From NCBI GenBank assembly GCA_964351905.1, contig CAYGPG010000020.1, positions 1 to 30,229 of the forward strand: a DNA stretch of 30,229 nucleotides, read 5' to 3'. A program made the translations under genes and the position numbers. Below the pieces are notes generated by a model. That model saw only the letters and a program-made list of their open reading frames with translations, had not been told where the DNA came from and searched no databases. Within the stretch, counting starts at the first letter, position 1. Each line of letters begins with the position of its first letter. Positions 8,188 to 14,933 of this stretch are shown piece after piece. The stretch comes from GCA-2708415 sp964351905. Lineage in GTDB: Bacteria; Pseudomonadota; Alphaproteobacteria; Micavibrionales; Micavibrionaceae.

Positions 8188-9584
8188 CTCAAACAGCCCT
8201 CCATCAGTTTGACCCCACAATTTTGCGCGAATATGACATTCGTGGCCTTGTTGGCAAAACGCTAACTGAAAAGGATGCCTTTGCCATTGGCTGTGCGTTT
8301 GGCACAAAAATCCGCCGCCTGAACGCTGGCAATCATATCTGTGTTGCCTATGATGGGCGTGAAAGCTCCCCCCTATTTGCAGAAAAACTTATCGAAGGTC
8401 TGATATCCACTGGGATGAATGTCGAAAACCTTGGCCTTGGCCCTACCCCTATGCTTTATTTCGGCGTCAAAGACCGCAAAGCGGATGGCGGCATAATGAT
8501 TACAGGCTCCCACAACCCTGCTGAATATAACGGTTTTAAAATGACCCTGCAAGATTCCTCTGTTTTCGGGGAAGCCGTACAAGAAATTGGTCGTATCGCC
8601 GCCGCAGGTGATTTTGAAACAGGCGAAGGTTCCACCACAAAAATTGATATCCGTGAGGAATATGTTGCGCGCCTGATAAAAGACCTTAAATCAGAACGCC
8701 CTCTGAATATCGTTTGGGACAACGGCAATGGCGCAGCGGGTGAAATCCTCCAAATGTTGGTCGAAAAACTCCCCGGCAATCATAAACTGCTCTACGAAGA
8801 CATTGATGGCACATTTCCCAACCATCACCCTGATCCCACCGTTGATAAAAACCTTCTTGATTTAAAACGAAACGTTTTGGATTTAGACTATGATTTAGGC
8901 ATAGCCTTTGATGGAGATGGGGATCGTATCGGTGTTGTCGATGAAAAAGGTAATATCTTACGCTGCGACTCTCTGATGACCATTTATGCCAAAGATGTGC
9001 TTTCGCGCAACCCTGGCGCCCCCATTATTGGCGATGTTAAATGCTCTCAGGTTATGTTTGATGAGATTGCCCGCCTCGGCGGCACACCCATCATGTGGAA
9101 TACAGGACATTCGCTCGTAAAGGCCAAAATGGTCGAAGAAAAAGCCCCATTGGCTGGTGAGCTGAGCGGTCATATCTTTTTTAAAGATGGGTATTACGGC
9201 TTTGATGATGCGCTTTATTGCTCTATCCGTTTGATCAATGCCGTAAGCGCGACAGATCAGCCCTTCTCTTCCCTCTCCGCGCATCTTCCAACATTATTCA
9301 ATACACCTGAGGTACGCATCGAAGTTGAAGAGGAAGGCAAGTTTGACCTTGTTCCTCAAATTACGAAACGCCTAAAAGCGGAAAATGATAATTCTATTGA
9401 AATCAATGACATAGACGGCGTTCGCGTTAAAACAAATGAAGGCTGGTGGCTCTTGCGCCCATCCAACACACAAAATGCGCTCGTCACACGGGTGGAGGCA
9501 AATTCACCAGAAGCCCTCGACAAACTCAAAAACATGGTTGAAAATGAACTCGCTCAAATCGGCTACAACTTTAAATTTGAATAA
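8184..9584 (+). CDS. Phosphoglucomutase/phosphomannomutase (AlgC/ManB type)
   Basis: It interconverts hexose 6-phosphate and 1-phosphate through a phosphoserine, feeding GalU with glucose-1-phosphate and/or GDP-mannose synthesis with mannose-1-phosphate. The 466-residue protein has the four family loops in order: phosphoserine loop ITGSHNP with Ser109, metal loop DGDGD at 243-247, sugar loop GELSGH, and phosphate loop RPSNTQNA near residue 427. Length fits the AlgC group. It overlaps galU by four bases. Which hexose is preferred cannot be read from the motifs. Confidence 0.93.
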   Translation: MTQTALHQFDPTILREYDIRGLVGKTLTEKDAFAIGCAFGTKIRRLNAGNHICVAYDGRESSPLFAEKLIEGLISTGMNVENLGLGPTPMLYFGVKDRKADGGIMITGSHNPAEYNGFKMTLQDSSVFGEAVQEIGRIAAAGDFETGEGSTTKIDIREEYVARLIKDLKSERPLNIVWDNGNGAAGEILQMLVEKLPGNHKLLYEDIDGTFPNHHPDPTVDKNLLDLKRNVLDLDYDLGIAFDGDGDRIGVVDEKGNILRCDSLMTIYAKDVLSRNPGAPIIGDVKCSQVMFDEIARLGGTPIMWNTGHSLVKAKMVEEKAPLAGELSGHIFFKDGYYGFDDALYCSIRLINAVSATDQPFSSLSAHLPTLFNTPEVRIEVEEEGKFDLVPQITKRLKAENDNSIEINDIDGVRVKTNEGWWLLRPSNTQNALVTRVEANSPEALDKLKNMVENELAQIGYNFKFE

Positions 9585-9604
9585 CAATATTTAACTTTAT
9601 GCTT

Positions 9605-9661
9605 TCCCCGTGAAAACGGGGAGCCTACTCTAATTTACAAAGATTCCTGCTTTCGCAGGAA
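9605..9661. repeat. Two small REP-like hairpins
   Basis: TCCCCG-TGAAAA-CGGGGA (9605-9622) and TTCCTGC-TTTC-GCAGGAA (9644-9661) lie in the gap between the phosphohexomutase gene and chpT. The second has the common proteobacterial form of a hairpin capped by TTTC. No T-run follows either, so terminator function is uncertain. Confidence 0.6.
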
Positions 9662-9682
9662 AAACAATTTAGGAATAAATTT

Positions 9683-10381
9683 ATGACTGATGATAATCAA
9701 AAAACCGCTCAAATTATTGAACTGCTGGCCTCTCGCATTTGTCACGATATCATCAGCCCCGTCGGAGCGATCAATAACGGCATTGAACTTATGCAAGAAA
9801 TGGGCGCAGACGGCCTCGATGATGGGTTAGAACTTGTCGCTTACAGTGCCTCGCAGTCTGCCGCCAAACTCTCCGCCTTTCGCATGGCCTATGGCGCAGG
9901 CGGACGTGACCCCAATATCAAACCCGAAGATGTCCAAAAAGTTTTTGGCGAATTAATCCGCGCCGAAGGTAAAATCAGCCAAACATGGGACCCATATGGG
10001 AATTTAGGGCCGAAAGTCCTTCCCCCTGCTTATTGTAAAATGTTGATGTGTTCGATGATGCTCGCCATGGAATGTTTGCCCAAGGGTGGCTATATCTCTG
10101 TCCGTCCAGCGGGCGAAGATGCCACCACCATCATTGCCGAAGGCGAAGGTGCCACCGTGCGTGATCTTGTCGAAGAGGCATTAGGCCAAAAAATTGATCC
10201 CGAAGATTTAGACCCACGTTTGGTTCACCCTTACGCTATATCAGTTTTAGCAAGTGGCTATGGTTACAATCTATCCATCAAATCAAAAGGCGAAGGCCGC
10301 ATCGAATTCCTCTTAAAATGTCCCGAAGCCCCCGCCGATAGCACAGACAGCGAATCTTTAAGCGGGTCTGCGCACGTATAG
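9683..10381 (+). CDS. chpT: Histidine phosphotransferase ChpT
   Basis: In alphaproteobacteria ChpT relays phosphate from the hybrid kinase CckA to the response regulators CtrA and CpdR, controlling cell cycle, motility and related programmes. The 232-residue protein starts with the HisKA-like dimerisation helix holding LASRICHDIISPVGAINNG, with His21 as predicted phospho-acceptor. The second half (about 90-222) is the degenerate ATPase-like fold of this family, with no real ATP-binding motifs. The start is set by the ATG at 9683 with AGGA eleven bases upstream. It stands between carbohydrate and purine genes, with no cell-cycle partner beside it. This gene is the main evidence for class Alphaproteobacteria. 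Confidence 0.9.
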   Translation: MTDDNQKTAQIIELLASRICHDIISPVGAINNGIELMQEMGADGLDDGLELVAYSASQSAAKLSAFRMAYGAGGRDPNIKPEDVQKVFGELIRAEGKISQTWDPYGNLGPKVLPPAYCKMLMCSMMLAMECLPKGGYISVRPAGEDATTIIAEGEGATVRDLVEEALGQKIDPEDLDPRLVHPYAISVLASGYGYNLSIKSKGEGRIEFLLKCPEAPADSTDSESLSGSAHV

Positions 10382-10394
10382 CCCTTATAAAAGC

Positions 10395-10422
10395 TTGCCT
10401 TCGCAATTTGATCGTTTATAAA
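10395..10422 (+). promoter_or_regulatory. Candidate sigma-70 promoter of purH
   Basis: TTGCCT (10395-10400), a 16-base spacer and TATAAA (10417-10422), about 26 bases before the purH start. It lies in the 66-base gap after chpT. Found by eye only. Confidence 0.4.
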
Positions 10423-10447
10423 TTCTTAATCATAAAAACAATATCGG

Positions 10448-12085
10448 ATGTCCCAAATGTCGAATGCCGCTACTGCTCCTAAACCTTCAAAAATTCGTGA
10501 CCCACGCGCCGTTAAAATTAAACGTGCCCTTCTTTCTGTTTCTGACAAAAAAGGCCTTGTTGAATTTGCCAAAGAACTCGCCGCACATAATGTCGAAATT
10601 CTCTCCACGGGCGGCACCGCCAAAGCCATTAAAGAAGCGGGCGTAGAAGTCAAAGACGTGTCCGAGCATACTGGCTTTCCTGAAATGATGGATGGGCGTG
10701 TGAAAACGCTTCACCCAACCGTGCATGGTGGGATTCTCGCCCGCCGCGATAACGAAACTCACGTTCAGGCGCAAAAAGATCATAACATTACCGATATCGA
10801 CCTTGTGGTTGTGAACCTCTACCCATTTGTTGAAACGGTGGCGAGCGGCGCGGACTATGATACTTGCATCGAAAATATAGATATTGGTGGCCCTGCGATG
10901 ATCCGTTCTGCTGCCAAAAACCATGAATATGTCGCCGTTATTACAGACCCACAAGATTATGATCTCATCCTTGATGATATGAAAGCGCATGAAGGCTGCA
11001 CCACTTTCAAAACCCGTCAAAAGCTTGCCGCCAATGCGTATGCAATGACCGCGTCTTATGACTCCGCGATTGATAGCTGGTTTGCAGAGCAACTGGCCGA
11101 AGATAGCTATCCCCGCCGCGTCAGTTTTTCTGGCACGCTCAAACAGCCCCTTCGTTATGGTGAAAACCCGCATCAGGCTGCCGCACTTTATACCATTGAT
11201 GGATCAGAGCGTATGGGCGCCGCCCTCGCCACCCAAATTCAAGGCAAAGAACTTTCATACAATAATATCAATGATACAGACGCCGCGTTTGAATTGGTTG
11301 CAGAATTTGACGACCCTGCTGTCGCCATTATCAAACACGCCAACCCATGCGGCGTTGCAACGGGCAAAGACGTTATATCAGCCTATGAAAATGCCCTTAG
11401 ATGTGACCCCGTGAGTGCCTTTGGTGGCATTATTGCTCTCAATAAAACTCTAACCGCCGAAACAGCAAAACTTATCATCGAAACATTTAGCGAAGTGATC
11501 ATCGCGCCTGATATCGAAGCAGGTGCGCTCGATGTTCTTGCCACGAAGAAAAATGTCCGTGTCCTAACAACAGGCGGCCTGCCTAACATTCACGACCGCC
11601 GCCGTATGGTGACGCGTGTGGCAGGCGGTTTGTTGGTACAAGACAATGATTTTGGTGTAATCACGCGTGATGAATTGAAAGTCGTAACCGAACGTGAACC
11701 AACAGAAGAAGAGCTACGCGATATGTTGTTCGCCTTTAAGGTTGCCAAGCACGTGAAATCAAACGCCATCGTCTATGCCAAAAACGGCGCGACCGTTGGG
11801 ATTGGCGCAGGTCAGATGAGCCGCCTAGACTCTTCGCGCATTGCCGCCTTAAAGGCAAAAGACGCCGCCGCCAAATATGGTTGGGAGAAACCATTGACCG
11901 TCGGCTCCGTTGTCGCGTCTGATGCGTTCTTCCCGTTCGCCGATGGCCTCATTTCTGCCGCTGAAGCAGGCGTCACCGCCGTTATTCAACCGGGTGGCTC
12001 CATCCGCGACGAAGAAGTTATTCAAGCCGCCAACGAACGCGGCCTCGCCATGGTTTACACCGATATGAGACACTTTAAGCATTAA
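10448..12085 (+). CDS. purH: Bifunctional AICAR transformylase / IMP cyclohydrolase (PurH)
   Basis: It carries out the last two steps of IMP synthesis: formyl transfer to AICAR from 10-formyl-THF, then ring closure. The 545-residue protein has the N-terminal MGS-like cyclohydrolase domain (about 25-165: KRALLSVSDK, STGGTAKAI, GGPAMIRSAAKN) and the C-terminal AICARFT domain (about 170-515: LRYGENPHQ, the catalytic KHANPCG, SAFGGIIA, GAGQMSR, and the final SDAFFPFADG and QPGGSIRD blocks). A second ATG three codons in (10457) could also be the start. FolD, encoded later in this window, supplies the one-carbon cofactor pathway used here. Confidence 0.96.
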   Translation: MSQMSNAATAPKPSKIRDPRAVKIKRALLSVSDKKGLVEFAKELAAHNVEILSTGGTAKAIKEAGVEVKDVSEHTGFPEMMDGRVKTLHPTVHGGILARRDNETHVQAQKDHNITDIDLVVVNLYPFVETVASGADYDTCIENIDIGGPAMIRSAAKNHEYVAVITDPQDYDLILDDMKAHEGCTTFKTRQKLAANAYAMTASYDSAIDSWFAEQLAEDSYPRRVSFSGTLKQPLRYGENPHQAAALYTIDGSERMGAALATQIQGKELSYNNINDTDAAFELVAEFDDPAVAIIKHANPCGVATGKDVISAYENALRCDPVSAFGGIIALNKTLTAETAKLIIETFSEVIIAPDIEAGALDVLATKKNVRVLTTGGLPNIHDRRRMVTRVAGGLLVQDNDFGVITRDELKVVTEREPTEEELRDMLFAFKVAKHVKSNAIVYAKNGATVGIGAGQMSRLDSSRIAALKAKDAAAKYGWEKPLTVGSVVASDAFFPFADGLISAAEAGVTAVIQPGGSIRDEEVIQAANERGLAMVYTDMRHFKH

Positions 12086-12096
12086 GCCATATAAAG

Positions 12097-12129
12097 CCCT
12101 CTCCTTGGGGAGAGGGTTTGGGTGAGGGG
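12097..12129. repeat. Half copy of the palindromic repeat, just after purH
   Basis: Core hairpin CCCTCTCC (12097-12104) and GGAGAGGG (12109-12116), followed by the terminal sequence GGGTGAGGGG (12120-12129). It matches the core and the right end of the copies at 3060 and 5370, but the left half is absent. Twelve bases after the purH stop, it could act as an attenuator or weak terminator. Confidence 0.65.
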
Positions 12130-12219
12130 AACCAATATCTTTATTTTTGCCTCAGGCGCCCTCAAATTATCTTGGCGCTCTTCGGCCGCGTAAATCAAAC
12201 ATCATCCCCCTATCATCAC

Positions 12220-12239
12220 ATCCCAGCGAAAGCTGGGAT
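12220..12239. repeat. REP-like hairpin with GAAA loop
   Basis: Perfect 8-bp stem ATCCCAGC / GCTGGGAT closed by a GAAA tetraloop. This is a form of extragenic palindrome common in proteobacteria. A decayed second arm-like stretch (TCTGGGAT, about 12271-12278) follows. Confidence 0.65.
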
Positions 12240-12311
12240 CTCACCCCCAAACCCAAAAGATCTCAGATCAGGTCTGGGATGTAAAAAATTCTAACACTCC
12301 ACCTTTCCGTC

Positions 12312-12350
12312 ATCCCCGCGGCACGCTGAAAGCGTTCGCACAGCGGGGAT
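12312..12350. repeat. REP-like hairpin, ATCCCCGC family
   Basis: Outer arms ATCCCCGC (12312-12319) and GCGGGGAT (12343-12350), with an inner stem CGCT-GAA-AGCG between them. Sequence and layout follow the common TCATCCCCGC...GCGGGGATCC extragenic palindromes. Confidence 0.65.
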
Positions 12351-12415
12351 CCATAATGCGTTTGGTATGCCAAACCCCAATTATTTGCATTTTTAAGCCC
12401 ATAATTCCTACAATC

Positions 12416-12431
12416 TTAAGACTCCTTTAAC
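12416..12431. promoter_or_regulatory. Possible CtrA-type site upstream of the unrecognised cluster
   Basis: TTAA, seven bases (GACTCCT), TTAAC, a full match to the CtrA box including the trailing C. It lies about 165-190 bases upstream of the candidate promoter of the four-gene cluster, which is far for direct control. A chance match cannot be excluded. Confidence 0.25.
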
Positions 12432-12470
12432 TCTCTTTCCATATAATAGGGGCGAGAGGTTAGACCTTCT

Positions 12471-12508
12471 ACACCCCCTCTTCTTGGGGAAAGGGACGGG
12501 ATGAGGAG
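12471..12508. repeat. Degenerate copy of the palindromic repeat
   Basis: CACCCCCTCTTCTTGGGG, then AAAGGG and GGGATGAGGAG, follow the core-plus-right-end order of the copy at 12097-12129 with several mismatches. Probably an older, decayed member of the same family. Confidence 0.45.
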
Positions 12509-12578
12509 AAAACCTCCATAAATAAGAAAGCGGTAAAAACAAATAAGATACTGAAATAAAATGATAATTTAGCTTTAT

Positions 12579-12608
12579 TTGTAATAACAAACGCAGATTC
12601 GATAATAT
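12579..12608 (+). promoter_or_regulatory. Candidate promoter of the four-gene cluster
   Basis: TTGTAA (12579-12584), an 18-base spacer and TAATAT (12603-12608); read as GATAAT at 12601 the spacer is 16. It would give a leader of roughly 60 bases before the first gene at 12675. By eye only. Confidence 0.35.
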
Positions 12609-12674
12609 AAAGGTAACTCAAAGAAGAGCGACAAGAATTTAACCCCGATAAGGGATGAACGTAGGCAACAGAAA

Positions 12675-13034
12675 ATGGACGCATCACGCAGCAAATTGGG
12701 AATGGCTTGGAATATTATTTCTGCTCCTTTTAGGCGTCCAGTAACTACTACTGCGTTACTGGGTGCAGGCGACCAATTAGCTTTTGATGGGGCTGGCTTA
12801 AACGCAGTTTTTTCCAAAATCGGTAATAATATAGCAAATGGCTTAGGAGTAGATGTTAATTTAATCAAAGCCGCAGCCCCTGCAGCCATTGGTGGATTAT
12901 TAGGAAGTGTCGTTGGGCAAGGTACTTTAGGAATGGCTTTAGGAATGGGCCTTACAGCATTGCAAACCATTAATGCTGAGAATTCACCAATCAGAGAATT
13001 AGTCGCGGGCATCACACCACCAACAACACCGTAA
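12675..13034 (+). CDS. Unrecognised small hydrophobic protein, cluster gene 1
   Basis: I do not recognise this 119-residue protein. It has a basic N-terminus (SRSK, RR at 20-21), a long hydrophobic, glycine-rich stretch at about 65-98 with GxxxG-like spacing (AAIGGLLGSVVGQGTLGMAL), and a polar tail ending TPPTTP. There is no cysteine and no classic signal peptide. Residues 107-113, REL-VAGI, recur near the C-terminus of cluster gene 4 (433-439, REA-VAGI), and gene 2 has a looser QELIAGA. It is the first of four same-strand genes with gaps of 35, 28 and 102 bases. The ribosome site is weak. Presence of a real gene is supported by this motif sharing; function is unknown, with membrane association inferred. 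Confidence 0.7.
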   Translation: MDASRSKLGMAWNIISAPFRRPVTTTALLGAGDQLAFDGAGLNAVFSKIGNNIANGLGVDVNLIKAAAPAAIGGLLGSVVGQGTLGMALGMGLTALQTINAENSPIRELVAGITPPTTP

Positions 13035-13069
13035 GAATAATTTAAAGAATTTATAGAGGAGAATATAAA

Positions 13070-13627
13070 ATGGCAGATCCAGCAACGGTAGCAACAACAA
13101 ATTCAGACAAACTAGCCGAACTTAAAGGTATGGCCAGAGATGGCTTAGCTCAAGCACAAGGTATAGCCAACGACGTTCGTAACAATGTTGCAGATTATGT
13201 TCCTGCTGTTGTTAAAGATGAATATTCAGAAAAAATGGGCTGGTTGCAAGATTTTCTTCCAGAACCTCTTTCTGAGTACGCTAATGGAACAACTGCTGCC
13301 GCTTCATTAGCTGGAGGCTTTGGGTTAGCCGTTATGGGCCCAGCAGGTGCCGTAATGTTAGGTGGATTAGCCATTGCAGCACAAAAATTTATGGATGGTG
13401 ATCATGAAGGTGCTTTAAGTGCAGCAGGAACAGCGTTCGCTGGCGGAATAATGGGTGGTGCCATAAGCTCAGGACTTGGTGATGGCATGCTTGGTCAAAC
13501 AGTAGGTACGATTGCAGGAGCATTCACAGCATTTATCGCCAACGACCTTCTTACGGGTGGCGGAAAGACACAAGAACTTATCGCTGGTGCAAAATCTGTT
13601 ATGGGTTTTGAAGGCGGCCCCACATAA
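13070..13627 (+). CDS. Unrecognised glycine-zipper membrane protein, cluster gene 2
   Basis: A 185-residue protein I cannot assign. Residues 1-72 are polar and helical; residues 74-106 and about 115-162 are hydrophobic and rich in Gly/Ala with repeated small-xxx-small spacing, as in glycine-zipper membrane proteins. There is no cysteine. The N-terminal segment KLAELKGMARD (14-24) followed by ADYV (41-44) matches KLWNNIKGLAQD...ADYV in cluster gene 4 (22-33, 44-47), so the two share a module. QELIAGA (168-174) resembles the tail motif of genes 1 and 4. A strong ribosome site AGAGGAGA (13055-13062) sits seven bases before the ATG, so this is a well translated gene. Function unknown; an oligomeric membrane role is inference. 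Confidence 0.8.
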   Translation: MADPATVATTNSDKLAELKGMARDGLAQAQGIANDVRNNVADYVPAVVKDEYSEKMGWLQDFLPEPLSEYANGTTAAASLAGGFGLAVMGPAGAVMLGGLAIAAQKFMDGDHEGALSAAGTAFAGGIMGGAISSGLGDGMLGQTVGTIAGAFTAFIANDLLTGGGKTQELIAGAKSVMGFEGGPT

Positions 13628-13655
13628 ATTAAGAAGAATAACCAAAGAGTAAATT

Positions 13656-14831
13656 ATGGGTGTAAAAAGTTTTTACAGAAAAGCATTTGATATTGCCGCT
13701 AACGTTGGTACACGTGCCTTAGGTGCAGGTGTCGCGTTAGGTGGCGCTTACGTTGCTGCCAATGCTGTTGGTTTAACTGGCGCCACAACTGGCCTGACAA
13801 AATCTGTTAAAGATACCCTCACCTCCTTTGGACTTACTTCTGATCAAGCTGGCATTGGAATTGCTGGCTTAGCAGTCGGTGCTGCAGCCCTAGGAACCGC
13901 AAGAATGTTTAGAGGAAGAGGTCTTTTCACAAGCAAGGTTGATAAATTCGCCGTAAAATATGGTAGAGAATTTCGTGATGAGTCTCGCAATTGGGCAAGA
14001 ATCCCAACCGCACAAAAACCTGAACAACTTAATCAGGAAATAAATAAAAAGCTGAACGAATTAAGAGGTCAAGCTTTTAAAGTAGCCGCTTTCTACTCTA
14101 GTGGATTTACTGAAGATGGAAATTACACTGGTAATGGACGAGAGATGACAGTCATGGATGAACATGGCGATGGAACAGCAGCAAACCCTGGACTCAACCC
14201 CGCTCAAAGATCAGAATTAGCAGGTATTAGAGATGCAGAAGCTAAAATAAAAGCTTCGGGATTATCCGTTGAAGAGTTATCAAGTTTATCCCAAACCGAA
14301 GTTGATGCTATCGCACTAAAAGCCTCTAAACCAGCCAGTAGGCATAGCTTGTTCAAAGGATTTCTTGCCGTTACGGCAACGGCAGCCGTCGCGGATCAAG
14401 TTTTTACAGGCGGTATGTTCCGTCAAGACATAGCAAACTACGCCCAAGGAACCATATTTGAAACGCCTACAGCCAAGTTGGATCAAGGGCTTGATTGGTT
14501 TGCCGACACTTCAGCCGTGAAAGCTTTTAGCAACGGTGCAGGAAAACTTTCTGATTTCGTCATGAATAAAGGTATCGATTTAGGCGCCGATATTGATTGG
14601 ATGCGTGCAGGACTAACTGGTGCATCCTATTTGGGGTTAAGCGCGCTTGGTGCAAAATTAGGAAATATGAAAGGCGGAGTCGTGGGCGGACTAACTGGCA
14701 TGTTCATGGGAGCCGCTCTTGCACAAACCACAATCAATCATTCAATGGTGAATGCGCCAAATATGCATGACACCATCGTTGAAGATAGCGTTGATTATAT
14801 GTTTGGTCGAAGAGGTGTTACAATACCATAA
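13656..14831 (+). CDS. Unrecognised multi-segment membrane protein, cluster gene 3
   Basis: A 391-residue protein with no family I recognise. Hydrophobic Gly/Ala-rich stretches lie at about 14-40, 63-84, 233-253 and 317-358; the last (GGVVGGLTGMFMGAALAQ) resembles the hydrophobic part of gene 1. Between them is a charged, soluble-looking domain (about 86-230) with basic and helical character. There is no cysteine and no signal peptide. The short tail GRRGVTIP is Gly/Thr/Pro-rich like the tails of its neighbours. The gene starts 28 bases after gene 2 on the same strand, with GAG about nine bases before the ATG. Codon use leans to TTA and AAT, unlike lepA just downstream. Function unknown. Confidence 0.78.
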   Translation: MGVKSFYRKAFDIAANVGTRALGAGVALGGAYVAANAVGLTGATTGLTKSVKDTLTSFGLTSDQAGIGIAGLAVGAAALGTARMFRGRGLFTSKVDKFAVKYGREFRDESRNWARIPTAQKPEQLNQEINKKLNELRGQAFKVAAFYSSGFTEDGNYTGNGREMTVMDEHGDGTAANPGLNPAQRSELAGIRDAEAKIKASGLSVEELSSLSQTEVDAIALKASKPASRHSLFKGFLAVTATAAVADQVFTGGMFRQDIANYAQGTIFETPTAKLDQGLDWFADTSAVKAFSNGAGKLSDFVMNKGIDLGADIDWMRAGLTGASYLGLSALGAKLGNMKGGVVGGLTGMFMGAALAQTTINHSMVNAPNMHDTIVEDSVDYMFGRRGVTIP

Positions 14832-14863
14832 CCCACTGATATTAAACAATAATTCAGGTTAAT

Positions 14864-14893
14864 TTGTTTTTAAACCTTTGGATGTAATATAAT
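14864..14893 (+). promoter_or_regulatory. Candidate promoter before cluster gene 4
   Basis: TTGTTT (14864-14869), an 18-base spacer and a perfect TATAAT (14888-14893), about 40 bases before the start of cluster gene 4. It suggests that gene 4 can be transcribed separately from genes 1-3, in keeping with the wider 102-base gap. Confidence 0.45.
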
Positions 14894-14933
14894 TTAAGTA
14901 TAAATAAGAACAAGTAAGGAAATAGCAAGTCAA

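Larger units (their letters stand above)
12086..12674. other. Gene-free, repeat-packed intergenic region
   Basis: A stretch of 589 bases between purH and the unrecognised four-gene cluster. It holds at least four hairpin repeats (separate entries), one CtrA-like motif and a candidate promoter. The open frames crossing it are made of repeat sequence, have no ribosome sites and resemble no protein. It is by far the longest non-coding stretch in the window. Confidence 0.8.

Noticed and set aside
10487..11173. Long minus-strand frame (228 codons) inside purH
   Set aside because: It lies wholly opposite a well-conserved gene and its translation looks like antisense of purH codons; no motif and no promoter.
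12216..12352. Possible CRISPR array
   Set aside because: The hairpins differ from one another and there are no regularly spaced direct repeats.
12408..13015. Minus-strand open frames over the repeat region and the start of the cluster
   Set aside because: They are built from hairpin repeats or lie opposite gene 1, have no ribosome sites, and resemble no protein.
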